Source: Bacteroidales bacterium
GTDB lineage: Bacteria > Bacteroidota > Bacteroidia > Bacteroidales > P3
Direction: 5' to 3'
Assembly (NCBI GenBank): GCA_017960605.1
Contig: JAGCYV010000045.1
Span: forward strand, 1-64,000
Length of the DNA stretch: 64,000 nucleotides
Positions 8,562-17,121 of this stretch are shown one piece after another; positions within the stretch are counted from its first letter, which is position 1; every line of letters begins with the position of its first letter. Position numbers and translations under genes: made by a program. The notes under the pieces are model-generated. The model saw only the letters and a list, made by a program, of their open reading frames with translations, was not told where the DNA came from and ran no database searches.

Positions 8562-10568
8562 ATGAAGAAGATTGTCAAGATATTGCTGTGGGTGGTCGGC
8601 ATCGTGCTGGCCCTGCTCATCGTGGTCTCGCTGCTGGCGGGACCCATCGCCAAGGGTTATGTGAACAAGAACGGCGAAAAGCTGACAGGCCGCCATGTGC
8701 AGGTGGACCGCATCGGGCTCAACCTGCTGACCGGCAGCGTCAAGATAGCGGGCCTGGAGGTCTATGAAGAAGACAACACCACCGTGTTTGCCGGCTTCGA
8801 CACCCTCAGCGTACGTGCCTATCTACTCCAGCTGCCGTTCAAGACCGTAAACCTGCGGCACATCACCTTGGCGGGACTGCACGCCAACTTGTTGCAGGAC
8901 GGAAACCGATTCAACTTCAGCAGCCTGCTCGACCACTTCAAAAGCGACAAGCCCGACGAGGAAAAGGACACCACGCCGAGCGAATGGGTACTGAAATTCT
9001 ACAACATACGCATCAGCCACGCCCACCTGTACTATCGCGACCTGCGTAGCAACAAAGCCTTGAACCTGCCCGACGTGGGGTTGCAGGTGCCCGGCTTCGT
9101 GCTCGGCGGCAAGGAGAAGACAGAGGGCGGACTGAACCTGGCCTTCGACAAAGGAGGCCGGCTGAGCGCCAACGCCCACTATGACGCCGAACAGGGTGGC
9201 TTCAATGCCTCGGTGGATCTGACCGACTTCTCGCTGCGCAACGTGGAGGGATATATACAGGACATCGTGGCGCTGAGCGAGGTGAACGGCAATCTGACGG
9301 CCCACATCACCGCCCAGGGTAAGACCGACGAGCTGCTGAAGAGCCGCATAGGAGCCGACCTGTCACTGACAGAGGTGGATTTGCGTGACGAGAACAGCCA
9401 ACTGGCCGGACTGAACGCACTGACCGTCAAAGTCAATAATATCAACCTCGATGCCAACAGCTACGACATCGCCGAGGTGCATCTGGACGGCCTGACGGCC
9501 ACCTACGAGCAATACGACGGCTACACCAACCTGAGCCGCCTGATGAAGAAGAAAGAGACGACGGAAGAGGCTGATACCACAGAGACCCAAGAGCAGCCCG
9601 AGCCCGACAGCACCGCAAAGAAGTCGCCCATGCAGCTGCATGTGGGCAACCTGCTGGTGGAGAACTGCACACTGACCTATGTCGATCACACCCTGCCGGA
9701 GGAGTTCCGCTTCCCTGTTACCGGACTGACCGTCACCGCCTCGGACCTCACCACCAGCGGAGACAACAACGCCCGTGTGCGTGCCTCGCTGCCGGGTGGC
9801 GGCCATCTGGCTGTGCGGTGGAACGGCAATATCAGCGACTGGAAACAGCACCAAGACCTGTTCCTCACCGTCAAAGGGCTGGATCTGCGGCAGTTCACGC
9901 CATGGGCACTGGCTTACATCGGCCAGCCCATCGAGGAGGGCATTTTCGGCCTCACCTCGCGCAACAGCATCAACGCCAGTAACCTGAATGGGCAGAACAG
10001 CATCGACATCTACAAGGCCAACGTCGGTCAACGCCGCAAGGACATCGACGCCAAACTCAACCTGCCCGTCAAAGCCGCCCTCTACATCCTCAAGGACAAG
10101 GACGACAAGATACTGATAGACATGCCTGTGAAGGGCAACATAGACAATCCCGAATTCAACTACATGAAGGTAGTGTGGAAGACCCTGGGCAACCTGATTG
10201 TCAAGGTGGCCACCTCGCCGGTGCGTGCCCTCGGCAACGCCTTCGGGATGAATGGAGAAAGCCTCGACTTCATCGCCATGGAACCCAATCAGCACGGCCT
10301 GACCTCGGAACAATACCACACCCTCGGACAGCTGGCTACCATCGCACAGAGCGACAGCCTCATCATACTCACCCTCGAACGCCGCATGCCGGAACCGGCC
10401 AACGACACCGTAGCCCGAGGCTATGACATGCTGAACATGCAGATTATGCACTACATGGAAGACCAGGGTGTGCGCGACGGACAGGTGCGCATCACCACCG
10501 GCGAGGCTCCCGCCAAGGGCGAGAAAAACGGCTATGCGGTCAGCTCGGAAATGAAGATTGACGAATAA
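8562..10568 (+). CDS. AsmA-like / DUF748 envelope protein
   Basis: 668 aa, single N-terminal membrane anchor (ILLWVVGIVLALLIVVSLLA) followed by a long beta-rich region, typical of AsmA/DUF748 proteins that span the periplasm and are linked to lipid transport or outer-membrane assembly. Conserved first segment: TGRHVQVDRIGLNLLTGSV. A Glu/Thr/Pro-rich linker lies near residues 330-350 (KKETTEEADTTETQEQPEP). The ATG at 8562 was chosen over a TTG two codons earlier. It sits 25 nt after nadD and 6 nt before parE, so likely co-transcribed. Confidence 0.8.
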   Translation: MKKIVKILLWVVGIVLALLIVVSLLAGPIAKGYVNKNGEKLTGRHVQVDRIGLNLLTGSVKIAGLEVYEEDNTTVFAGFDTLSVRAYLLQLPFKTVNLRHITLAGLHANLLQDGNRFNFSSLLDHFKSDKPDEEKDTTPSEWVLKFYNIRISHAHLYYRDLRSNKALNLPDVGLQVPGFVLGGKEKTEGGLNLAFDKGGRLSANAHYDAEQGGFNASVDLTDFSLRNVEGYIQDIVALSEVNGNLTAHITAQGKTDELLKSRIGADLSLTEVDLRDENSQLAGLNALTVKVNNINLDANSYDIAEVHLDGLTATYEQYDGYTNLSRLMKKKETTEEADTTETQEQPEPDSTAKKSPMQLHVGNLLVENCTLTYVDHTLPEEFRFPVTGLTVTASDLTTSGDNNARVRASLPGGGHLAVRWNGNISDWKQHQDLFLTVKGLDLRQFTPWALAYIGQPIEEGIFGLTSRNSINASNLNGQNSIDIYKANVGQRRKDIDAKLNLPVKAALYILKDKDDKILIDMPVKGNIDNPEFNYMKVVWKTLGNLIVKVATSPVRALGNAFGMNGESLDFIAMEPNQHGLTSEQYHTLGQLATIAQSDSLIILTLERRMPEPANDTVARGYDMLNMQIMHYMEDQGVRDGQVRITTGEAPAKGEKNGYAVSSEMKIDE

Positions 10569-10574
10569 CAGACA

Positions 10575-12479
10575 ATGGAAGAAGACACCATATTCACTCA
10601 GCCCCCTGTGGCAGACTACAACGACGACTCCATCGTCCACCTCGAGGACATGGAGCACATACGGCTCCGCCCCGGTATGTATATCGGCAAGCTGGGCGAC
10701 GGCTCCTCGCACGACGACGGCATCTATGTGCTTATCAAAGAGGTCATCGACAACTCGATAGACGAATTCACCTCGGGCTTCGGCAAAAAGATTGAGGTGA
10801 AAATCAACTTCGCCGAGCGCAAGGTAAGCATCCGCGACCACGGCCGCGGTATCCCGCTGCTCAAGATGGTCGATGCCGTCAGCAAGCTGAACACCGGTGC
10901 CAAGTACGACAGCAAGGTATTCCAGAAGTCGGTAGGCCTCAACGGCGTGGGTACCAAGGCCGTCAATGCTCTCTCATCCTGGTTCAGGGTGCAGTCTATC
11001 CGTGAGGGCAAAACCCGCATTGCCGAGTTTGCCGAAGGCAAGCTCACCAACGACAGCGGGATCAAAGCCGACAACAGTGCGGATTCCGGCACCTTGGTGG
11101 AGTTCATCCCCGACGCCAAGCTCTTCGGCAACTACCACTTCATCAGCGAATATGTCGAGCGCCGCATCTGGAACTACTGCTACCTCAACCGCGGCCTGAC
11201 GATGTACTACAACGACCGCCGCTACTATTCCAAGAACGGCCTCCTCGACCTGCTGGAGAACAACCTGCAGTCCGAGCCCCTCTACCCCATCATCCACATC
11301 AAGGAGGGCGACTTCGAAGCCGCCTTCACCCACATCAACGGGCAGAGCAACGACTACTACTACAGCTTCGTCAATGGACAGCACACCACCGAGGGCGGTA
11401 CCCATCAGAGCGCCTTCCGCGAGGCCTACGCCCGTGTGGTCAAGGAGTTTATCAAGAAAGACTATCCGCCCGAGGTCATCCGACAGGGATTGGTCTGCGC
11501 CCTCTGCGTCCGCATCCAGGAGCCTGTCTTTGAGGCCCAGACCAAGACCAAACTGGGCTCCACCCACCTCGAGCCCAACAAGACCGACGGCACCAACGAC
11601 AGCCCGCTGCTCAAGACCTACGTGCTTGACATCCTCAAACGCCACCTCGACAACTACCTCCACATCCATGCCGACACCGCACAGGCCCTCCTCGACAAGA
11701 TCAACGCCAACGAGAAGGAGCGCAAGGAGATAGCCGGCATCAAGAAGGTGGCTCGCGAAGCCGGCAAGAAGGCCAGCCTCAACAACCGCAAGCTCCGCGA
11801 CTGCCACGTGCACTACAACTCCAACCATGCACGCCGGCTGGAAAGCACCATCTTCATCACCGAGGGAGACTCGGCCTCCGGCTCCATCACCAAAAGCCGC
11901 GACGTGGAGACCCAAGCCGTCTTCTCGCTCCGCGGAAAGCCCAAGAACATCATGAAGATAGACAAGGTGGAGGTCTATAAGAACGAAGAACTCAACCTGC
12001 TGCACAACGCCCTCGACATTGACGAAAGCATCGAGAACCTGCGCTACAACAACGTGGTCATCGCCACCGATGCCGATGTCGATGGCATGCACATACGCCT
12101 GCTGCTGCTCACCTTCTTCCTGCGCTTCTACCCAGAACTCATCTCCTCGGGCCACGTCTATATCCTTCAGACTCCCCTCTTCCGCGTACGCAACAAACAG
12201 AAAAACACCTATTGCTACACCGACGAGGAGCGCGTGGCTGCCATCAAATCCACCCCGGGCGCCGAAATCACACGATTCAAGGGCTTGGGCGAAATCAGTC
12301 CCGACGAGTTCAAAAATTTCATCGGGAAAGACATGCGGCTCGACCCCGTGCTGTTGCATAAAGACTTCGACATCAAGGGAGTACTCGGCTTCTATATGGG
12401 CGACAACACCCCCGAACGTCGCGAGTTCATCATGCAGAACCTCCGCATCGAAGACGACGAAAGCATTGTGGTGGCATAA
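10575..12479 (+). CDS. parE: DNA topoisomerase IV subunit B
   Basis: ATP-binding subunit of topoisomerase IV (chromosome decatenation). 634 aa. GHKL ATPase with [18 protein letters not shown] and [11 protein letters not shown]; transducer domain; TOPRIM region with [14 protein letters not shown] (about residue 430) and DADVDGMHI (about 498). The SASGS form, rather than the GyrB SAGGSAKQ form, favours ParE over GyrB. parC is not adjacent; the next gene is the acidic/Lys-rich protein. Confidence 0.92.
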   Translation: MEEDTIFTQPPVADYNDDSIVHLEDMEHIRLRPGMYIGKLGDGSSHDDGIYVLIKEVIDNSIDEFTSGFGKKIEVKINFAERKVSIRDHGRGIPLLKMVDAVSKLNTGAKYDSKVFQKSVGLNGVGTKAVNALSSWFRVQSIREGKTRIAEFAEGKLTNDSGIKADNSADSGTLVEFIPDAKLFGNYHFISEYVERRIWNYCYLNRGLTMYYNDRRYYSKNGLLDLLENNLQSEPLYPIIHIKEGDFEAAFTHINGQSNDYYYSFVNGQHTTEGGTHQSAFREAYARVVKEFIKKDYPPEVIRQGLVCALCVRIQEPVFEAQTKTKLGSTHLEPNKTDGTNDSPLLKTYVLDILKRHLDNYLHIHADTAQALLDKINANEKERKEIAGIKKVAREAGKKASLNNRKLRDCHVHYNSNHARRLESTIFITEGDSASGSITKSRDVETQAVFSLRGKPKNIMKIDKVEVYKNEELNLLHNALDIDESIENLRYNNVVIATDADVDGMHIRLLLLTFFLRFYPELISSGHVYILQTPLFRVRNKQKNTYCYTDEERVAAIKSTPGAEITRFKGLGEISPDEFKNFIGKDMRLDPVLLHKDFDIKGVLGFYMGDNTPERREFIMQNLRIEDDESIVVA

Positions 12480-12484
12480 AAAAA

Positions 12485-12516
12485 TTTGGTCAGTTTTTCT
12501 TTTTTTACTAATATTG
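12485..12516 (+). promoter_or_regulatory. Promoter of the 12534 gene
   Basis: TTTG (12485-12488), 20 nt, then TAATATTG (12509-12516), one mismatch from TAnnTTTG; 17 nt before the ATG. Confidence 0.6.
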
Positions 12517-12533
12517 CACTCAAATCCACCTCT

Positions 12534-13319
12534 ATGGCAACTACCCATAAACACAAAAAGAATCTGATTGTCAGCTACAAAAACCTCACTGACGACCTCA
12601 AGGAATTGTTCAAAGAAGCCTATCCGGAAGGCTATAGCAACTACATCACCAAGTTCACCAAGCCCAACGGAGAGTCCATCTTCATCGTTCCCTTCGAGAC
12701 CGACGACACCGCCTATATGGTCAAGTTCGACGTCAAAATAGACACCCTCGGAGAGGACCTCGACAAAGCCCTCTTCGACGATGACAGCGAAGAGGCCAAA
12801 GACGACGAGTTCGCCCCCTTGAGCGAGGCCATCGAGAAAGAAGAGGAGACCACCTCGCACCGCGAACGCCATCTGCGTCACGGCGACTTCGAGGACATCC
12901 TCGACGAGGACAAGAAGAAGAAAGCCACCCTTGGCATCGACAAGGAAGGCCTCAAGGAAGCCCTCGGCGACGACTCGGACGACGAGGAGATAGACAGCTA
13001 CGACCGCATCGACGAAGAGGAAGAACCCGACGACGACTTCGAGCCCTCCGACGAGGACCTGCGCGGCATCGAAGACGAATTCCTCGACGCCGAGATTCCG
13101 CCCCTCGACGCCACCATCCCCGAAGAGGAGATGGCCAAGCCCACCCCTGCACCCAAGAAGAAAAGCGCCAAAAGTGCTCCCGCCGCTAAAAGTACTCCTG
13201 TCGCCAAAAGCGCCAAGACCGTCAAAAGCGCGCACGTCGCCAAAATCGTCAAAAGTGCGCCCGTCGCCAAAAGCGTCAAAACCATCAAGAGTACCCCAAG
13301 CTCCAAGAAAAAGAAATAA
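12534..13319 (+). CDS. Acidic protein with Lys/Ala-rich histone-like tail
   Basis: 261 aa, no signal peptide, three zones: a conserved N-terminal domain (1-75; HKHKKNLIVSYKNLTDDL, then PNGESIFIVPFETDDTAYMV), an Asp/Glu-dominated middle (about 80-195), and a strongly basic tail of imperfect KSAK/KSAPVAK repeats (about 200-261) resembling histone H1-type tails. Such tails bind DNA or RNA; I infer a nucleoid- or RNA-associated role. The start at 12534 follows a promoter; upstream codons of the frame fall inside it. Lies 54 nt after parE, with which it might share function. Not a recognised named family. Confidence 0.75.
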   Translation: MATTHKHKKNLIVSYKNLTDDLKELFKEAYPEGYSNYITKFTKPNGESIFIVPFETDDTAYMVKFDVKIDTLGEDLDKALFDDDSEEAKDDEFAPLSEAIEKEEETTSHRERHLRHGDFEDILDEDKKKKATLGIDKEGLKEALGDDSDDEEIDSYDRIDEEEEPDDDFEPSDEDLRGIEDEFLDAEIPPLDATIPEEEMAKPTPAPKKKSAKSAPAAKSTPVAKSAKTVKSAHVAKIVKSAPVAKSVKTIKSTPSSKKKK

Positions 13320-13338
13320 TCCATAAAACCCATTTACC

Positions 13339-14115
13339 ATGAAAAGAACAGTAAAAGTATTGTGCCTCGCCGCCTTGATGATTGGCTCCTGCCTCAGCGC
13401 TTCGGCCCAGTTCCGCCAGTCGATTTTCTTCAACGTTAACGCCCCTACCGGAGACTTCGCCTCTGCCGTTACCCCTGCTGACAACCGTAACGTCTGGGCC
13501 ATGCCTGTGGCCACTCAGAACGTACCCCTCGGCTACTCCGAGATCGGCAAGAACGCCAGCATCGGCTTCGGCCTCGGCTACCGCGTCAGCTACCGCTTCG
13601 ACGTGGGAATGGGCATGGTAGCCCCCTTCCTCCAGGCCGACTTCTTCTGGAATTCCATCAGCAGCAGCCTGAGCGACGAAGACCGTGCAGCCCGTGCCGA
13701 CGCCACGCCCACCTATATCAATGTCCCCGTGCAGCTTGGTGTCTCCTACCTCTATGACCAGCTCTGGAACGACATCACCCCCTATGCCGAGTTCGGTATC
13801 GGTGTCGATGGCATGTTCATCACCAGCGAGGGTCCTTGCCACTGGACCGCCCCCATTACCGGCACCACTATCAGCTCCGGCAAATACTCCTATGACCCCA
13901 GCTTCGCTGTGGCCTTCTCGTTCGGCCTCGGTGCCTACTTCGGCCGTCACGTCAGCGCCGGTCTCTACTACTACGCCCTTGGCCAGCACACCATCGACTA
14001 CACCGCTAAGACCCAAAAAGAAGCCCTGAGTGACCTCGAGCGCAACTACTATTTGGCCAACCCCACCAGCCGTAGCGTAGGCAGCTTCGCCCTCCGCATC
14101 GGCTTCCACTTCTAA
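13339..14115 (+). CDS. Outer-membrane beta-barrel protein
   Basis: 258 aa. Signal peptide to SASAQ (about residue 24), then alternating aromatic/hydrophobic beta strands with Gly-rich turns (GFGLGYRVSYRFDVGMGM) ending in the outer-membrane-type terminal strand SVGSFALRIGFHF. Eight-stranded OmpA/OmpX-like porin fold is likely. Follows the acidic protein by 19 nt and is followed by a strong terminator. Confidence 0.8.
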   Translation: MKRTVKVLCLAALMIGSCLSASAQFRQSIFFNVNAPTGDFASAVTPADNRNVWAMPVATQNVPLGYSEIGKNASIGFGLGYRVSYRFDVGMGMVAPFLQADFFWNSISSSLSDEDRAARADATPTYINVPVQLGVSYLYDQLWNDITPYAEFGIGVDGMFITSEGPCHWTAPITGTTISSGKYSYDPSFAVAFSFGLGAYFGRHVSAGLYYYALGQHTIDYTAKTQKEALSDLERNYYLANPTSRSVGSFALRIGFHF

Positions 14116-14142
14116 GAAGACATCGATTATCACCCCATACCC

Positions 14143-14180
14143 GTCGGGGCGAAGGATAAACCTTCGCCCCGACTTCTTTT
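14143..14180 (+). terminator. Terminator after the beta-barrel gene
   Basis: A perfect 13-bp stem (GTCGGGGCGAAGG / CCTTCGCCCCGAC), 5-nt loop, then TTCTTTT. Confidence 0.88.
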
Positions 14181-14316
14181 ATGCCCTCATACCCTCTCCG
14201 ACTCCACTCAACCCCCTCTCCGTTGAAAAACGGATGGGCAACGGAGTTGACTCGATGTTGATGACTTGAAAACAGGATCCAGACACAAACTTTTTCAAGA
14301 TATAAAGAAAAAGTCG

Positions 14317-14324
14317 TATCTTTG
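14317..14324 (+). promoter_or_regulatory. -7 promoter box of the 14332 gene
   Basis: TATCTTTG ends 7 nt before the ATG, implying a leaderless or nearly leaderless mRNA. The upstream 14181-14270 holds degenerate 11-nt-spaced CCGTTG/ACGGAG motifs. Confidence 0.75.
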
Positions 14325-14331
14325 CACTCCG

Positions 14332-14745
14332 ATGAGAAAGCTGTTCGCAATATTCATCTTCATCTTGTGCCTCACGGCCACCGGCTTCGCACAGGTCATC
14401 CGCAACACCGACAATGCCGTCATCGCGAAAATCGACAACGACGGTACCGTGAGGAGCAGCAACAACTTCATGATAGCCCGCATCAACGACAAAGGCGAGG
14501 TACGCGACAACAGTAACCGCTACCTGGGCAAGGTGGAGAATGACGGCACCGTACGGGACAAAAACAACACCTTCCTGGGCAAAATCGAGTCCAACGGGAC
14601 GGTCCGCGGCCGCAACAACTTCACCCTCGGCAAAGTGGATGGCGACGGAAATATCAGAGACAACTCCAACCGCATCATCGGTCACGCCAAAGGCGTGCCG
14701 GTGAAACAGGCTGCCCTATACTTCTTCTTCCATCTGCTACAATAA
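14332..14745 (+). CDS. Exported beta-repeat protein with about six 17-residue repeats
   Basis: 137 aa with signal peptide (ATGFAQ cleavage near residue 19). The mature part is a tandem series of about 17-residue units of pattern (N/D)DGTVR-x-x-NN-x-x-LGK(I/V): NDGTVRSSNN, DKGEVRDNSN, NDGTVRDKNN, SNGTVRGRNN, GDGNIRDNSN. This matches the Bacteroidota 'five-fold beta-flower' type of small toroid; function unknown. The start was set at 14332 because the promoter lies immediately upstream of it. Confidence 0.75.
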   Translation: MRKLFAIFIFILCLTATGFAQVIRNTDNAVIAKIDNDGTVRSSNNFMIARINDKGEVRDNSNRYLGKVENDGTVRDKNNTFLGKIESNGTVRGRNNFTLGKVDGDGNIRDNSNRIIGHAKGVPVKQAALYFFFHLLQ

Positions 14746-15052
14746 AACCGCCCGACAACTCCCCCCCCTGTGCAATATATCCTGTTCGGCATGCCGAACC
14801 GACATTTTTTCGAACCAAGTACGATTAAAACCATATGATTGTTTGTGGGAAGGATTGCGGGCTGCGCTGACTTCGTCTGCACTACTACACTTCGGAAGTG
14901 CCCGAACAAGTTCAGCACTTCTCTCAGCTTCCGTAGCTACCACGATCCGTAGGGGGAGGGCTTTACCTAAATCAGACAGACAGTCCGCAGGGCGGGCTTT
15001 GCTTTTTTTTTTGCCGTCCACCTTTATGCAAGCAAACTTGCAACAGTGGACG
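14746..15052. other. Gene-free stretch with inverted repeats
   Basis: No credible gene. Seen: a 16-bp perfect palindrome GTTCGGCATGCCGAAC (14784-14799) followed by TTTTTT; a segment at 14964-14983 that is the inverse of the sequence just 3' of the tRNA (15081-15101); a T9 tract at 15003-15011; and a nested hairpin at about 15014-15053 (CGTCCAC...GTGGACG enclosing GCAAG/CTTGC). Confidence 0.6.
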
Positions 15053-15083
15053 ACACAAAAAAACAGGTTGCTGTTGCAACCTG
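15053..15083 (-). terminator. Terminator of the initiator tRNA gene
   Basis: On the minus strand a 9-bp stem (ACAGGTTGC / GCAACCTGT) with a 4-nt loop is followed by a T7 tract, 17 nt after the tRNA. Confidence 0.85.
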
Positions 15084-15099
15084 TCTGTCTGATTTTAGG

Positions 15100-15171
<72 letters not shown>

Positions 15172-15180
15172 CTCTGTTAA

Positions 15181-15208
15181 ATTGAAAATTGAAAGTTGAA
15201 AATTGAAA
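15181..15208 (+). repeat. Four 7-nt repeats (ATTGAAA type)
   Basis: ATTGAAA, ATTGAAA, GTTGAAA and ATTGAAA in tandem, between the initiator tRNA and its promoter (inside the primary transcript leader). Confidence 0.85.
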
Positions 15209-15252
15209 TTATCCTATTTCTTTTTTCGCATTTCTCTTTTCAAAATCGAGTG

Positions 15253-15260
15253 CAAAAGTA
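15253..15260 (-). promoter_or_regulatory. -7 promoter box of the initiator tRNA
   Basis: TACTTTTG on the minus strand with TTTG 20 nt upstream, about 80 nt before the tRNA. The same TACTTTTG variant precedes both tRNA-Val genes. Confidence 0.7.
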
Positions 15261-15304
15261 CGAACATTTTTCCTTTCGGCCAAATTTTTCTTGGTATTAT
15301 TTCG

Positions 15305-17116
15305 CTACCTCTTGATTATTTGCCTCTTATAGATAGTCTCGGCGGTATGGATCATAACGGTATAGGTGCCCGACGGAAGCCTCTCAAGCGATATTTTGGC
15401 CTTGCCGCCAACGACCTGCCGCTGGATGACCACACGTCCCCAGGCGTCGATGATGTTCACCGTAACATCCTCGGCATCGGTCAGGGAGAGGTTGAGATGG
15501 TCTTCGGTGGGATTGGGCCAGAGGCTGGGGCCGTTGTCATCGACCACATTCTGAATGCTGACTGAGGAATCGACCCAAAGGGCATAGAACTCTATATTGC
15601 TGCGGAACTTGACGCGGTCGCCGGCACGATAGATGGTATTGTTGCCCCGACGGTCGCGACACCAACCGCGGAAACGGAATCCGGGGATGGTGAAGGGACA
15701 CTCAGGCATCTCGAGGGTATCGGTGCAGCAATAGCGTATCTCAAACCGGCTACCCTGTCCTCCATTGGGGAGGAAACTGAGCAACAGCAGCGGATAGCGG
15801 GTGAGATGCAGATAGTACATGGTGTCGAGGTGACGCAGATGGGTGTCGCAGGTATAGGGCGGAAGGACATAATCGAGGAAGGTGTAGCTGTTGGCACCGG
15901 CACAGACGGTGTCCCATACCTCGATGGTGTCGAAGGTTTCGGGCACAGGGACTATGCCGAAGATGGCACCCTGATCCTCGTTAAAGGTGTAGGTGGCATT
16001 GCCGCCCGCTCCGCCGGAACCGGGGGCGAGGTTGTTCATAGCATAGAAGCCGTTGCCGTAGCCGCCCCAACCCCAGTTGAAATGGTAGTGGGTGTCGAGG
16101 TCGGAGCCATCGAGGACAAAAGCGTGACCACCGCCACTGTTATCGGAGCCGTCATATAATATCGGACGGCCAAGGGCCAGGTCGGCATCAATCATCGAGA
16201 GCCACACACTGTCGGAATACCCATCACGAACGCGGTAGTAGAGCGACGACTCATACTTGAAATAGCGACGGAAAGCATTCGTGGCACAGGCATCAATATT
16301 GCCCCAACAGGCGGTATAGGCGCCGCTGGCCGAGGGGCTGTACATCATATCAACCGCTACACCGCAATGGTAGCTCAGGAGGCTGACCGCATAAGCCTGC
16401 TCATCGGAAGCTGTAGAATTAAGCGACACAGGCATCTGCTCCCACAGGTAGGTGGTGTTGCCGAAATTGGCCGACAGCAGACCGTAGGCGGCATCGCCCT
16501 GATGGCGGGCTTGGTGCATGTAGCTGTGGCTTCCGGTGCCGCAGGAAGGATGGTTCCAGCGCTTCATAATCTGAGCCATAGCGGTAGCCACACAACCCAC
16601 CACCGCACGGTCGTGACGGAGGGTGTCGTAAGGACACTGGCGGTTGTACGGGTCGCTCTGGTTCCACTTGACCGGCACCAAAGCAGGGATGTTTTGCAAC
16701 GAGAGCGGCTCGACAGGCATCGGCCCGTCCAGCAACGCAGCCCAACGGGGGTGGACAGGAGCATCGGCCGGACAGGCGGCAATCTGGGCTTCATAGCCCG
16801 ACAGCCAGTAGCGCAGTTCGGGATTCAGCTCCCGTGTGGGGAACGGATCCTCGAAGGAATAACCCAGAATGGGGAGTGCGCAGTCGTCGGCCGAGACAAC
16901 CACAAAGCCCTCTTCGCCATTGACGAAGACATAGAGATGGGGCACCTCGTCAAAGGTAACCGCCTGCATGGTGTCGAGCGCCTTCTGCGTCTGCGGACGG
17001 TAGCTGTTCCAGAAATGAAGGGCTGCCTTGTGGGCGGTCTGCCGGCTCACGGGAGCGGCCGCAAGCATCAGCGGCACCAGCACTAAGGCTGCCAATATCA
17101 GGTTCTTTCTTTTCAT
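15305..17116 (-). CDS. Peptidase C10 (streptopain-like) with T9SS sorting domain
   Basis: Secreted cysteine protease, 603 aa from ATG 17116. Signal peptide (KNLILAALVLVPLMLAAAP), Spi-type inhibitory propeptide (about 25-120; EEGFVVVSADDCALPILGYS), C10 catalytic domain with nucleophile Cys near residue 175 (VVGCVATAMAQIMKRW) and catalytic His near 330 (GHAFVLDG), with HFNWGWGGYGNGFY as in streptopain/interpain. Then an InlB B-repeat-like segment (about 440-515; FRGWCRDRRGNNTIY) and a T9SS type A sorting domain (about 525-603; LWPNPTEDHLNLSL ... LPSGTYTVMI). Predicted T9SS cargo and a candidate virulence/nutrient protease. Begins 5 nt after dsbD. Confidence 0.92.
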   Translation of the reverse strand: MKRKNLILAALVLVPLMLAAAPVSRQTAHKAALHFWNSYRPQTQKALDTMQAVTFDEVPHLYVFVNGEEGFVVVSADDCALPILGYSFEDPFPTRELNPELRYWLSGYEAQIAACPADAPVHPRWAALLDGPMPVEPLSLQNIPALVPVKWNQSDPYNRQCPYDTLRHDRAVVGCVATAMAQIMKRWNHPSCGTGSHSYMHQARHQGDAAYGLLSANFGNTTYLWEQMPVSLNSTASDEQAYAVSLLSYHCGVAVDMMYSPSASGAYTACWGNIDACATNAFRRYFKYESSLYYRVRDGYSDSVWLSMIDADLALGRPILYDGSDNSGGGHAFVLDGSDLDTHYHFNWGWGGYGNGFYAMNNLAPGSGGAGGNATYTFNEDQGAIFGIVPVPETFDTIEVWDTVCAGANSYTFLDYVLPPYTCDTHLRHLDTMYYLHLTRYPLLLLSFLPNGGQGSRFEIRYCCTDTLEMPECPFTIPGFRFRGWCRDRRGNNTIYRAGDRVKFRSNIEFYALWVDSSVSIQNVVDDNGPSLWPNPTEDHLNLSLTDAEDVTVNIIDAWGRVVIQRQVVGGKAKISLERLPSGTYTVMIHTAETIYKRQIIKR

Positions 17117-17121
17117 CGTCG

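Noticed and set aside
10575..12479. GyrB rather than ParE
   Set aside because: The TOPRIM motif is [14 protein letters not shown], not EGDSAGGSAKQ, and the length is that of ParE; gyrase assignment is less likely.
10974..13514. 846-codon open frame on the minus strand opposite parE and the acidic protein
   Set aside because: It spans two well-recognised plus-strand genes and their gap, and its translation is low-complexity Val/Gly/Phe; a by-product of GC-biased third positions.
14849..14963. A second, degraded tRNA next to the initiator tRNA
   Set aside because: Only scattered matches (GGAAGGATT, AGCTACCAC) at wrong spacing; no cloverleaf can be drawn.
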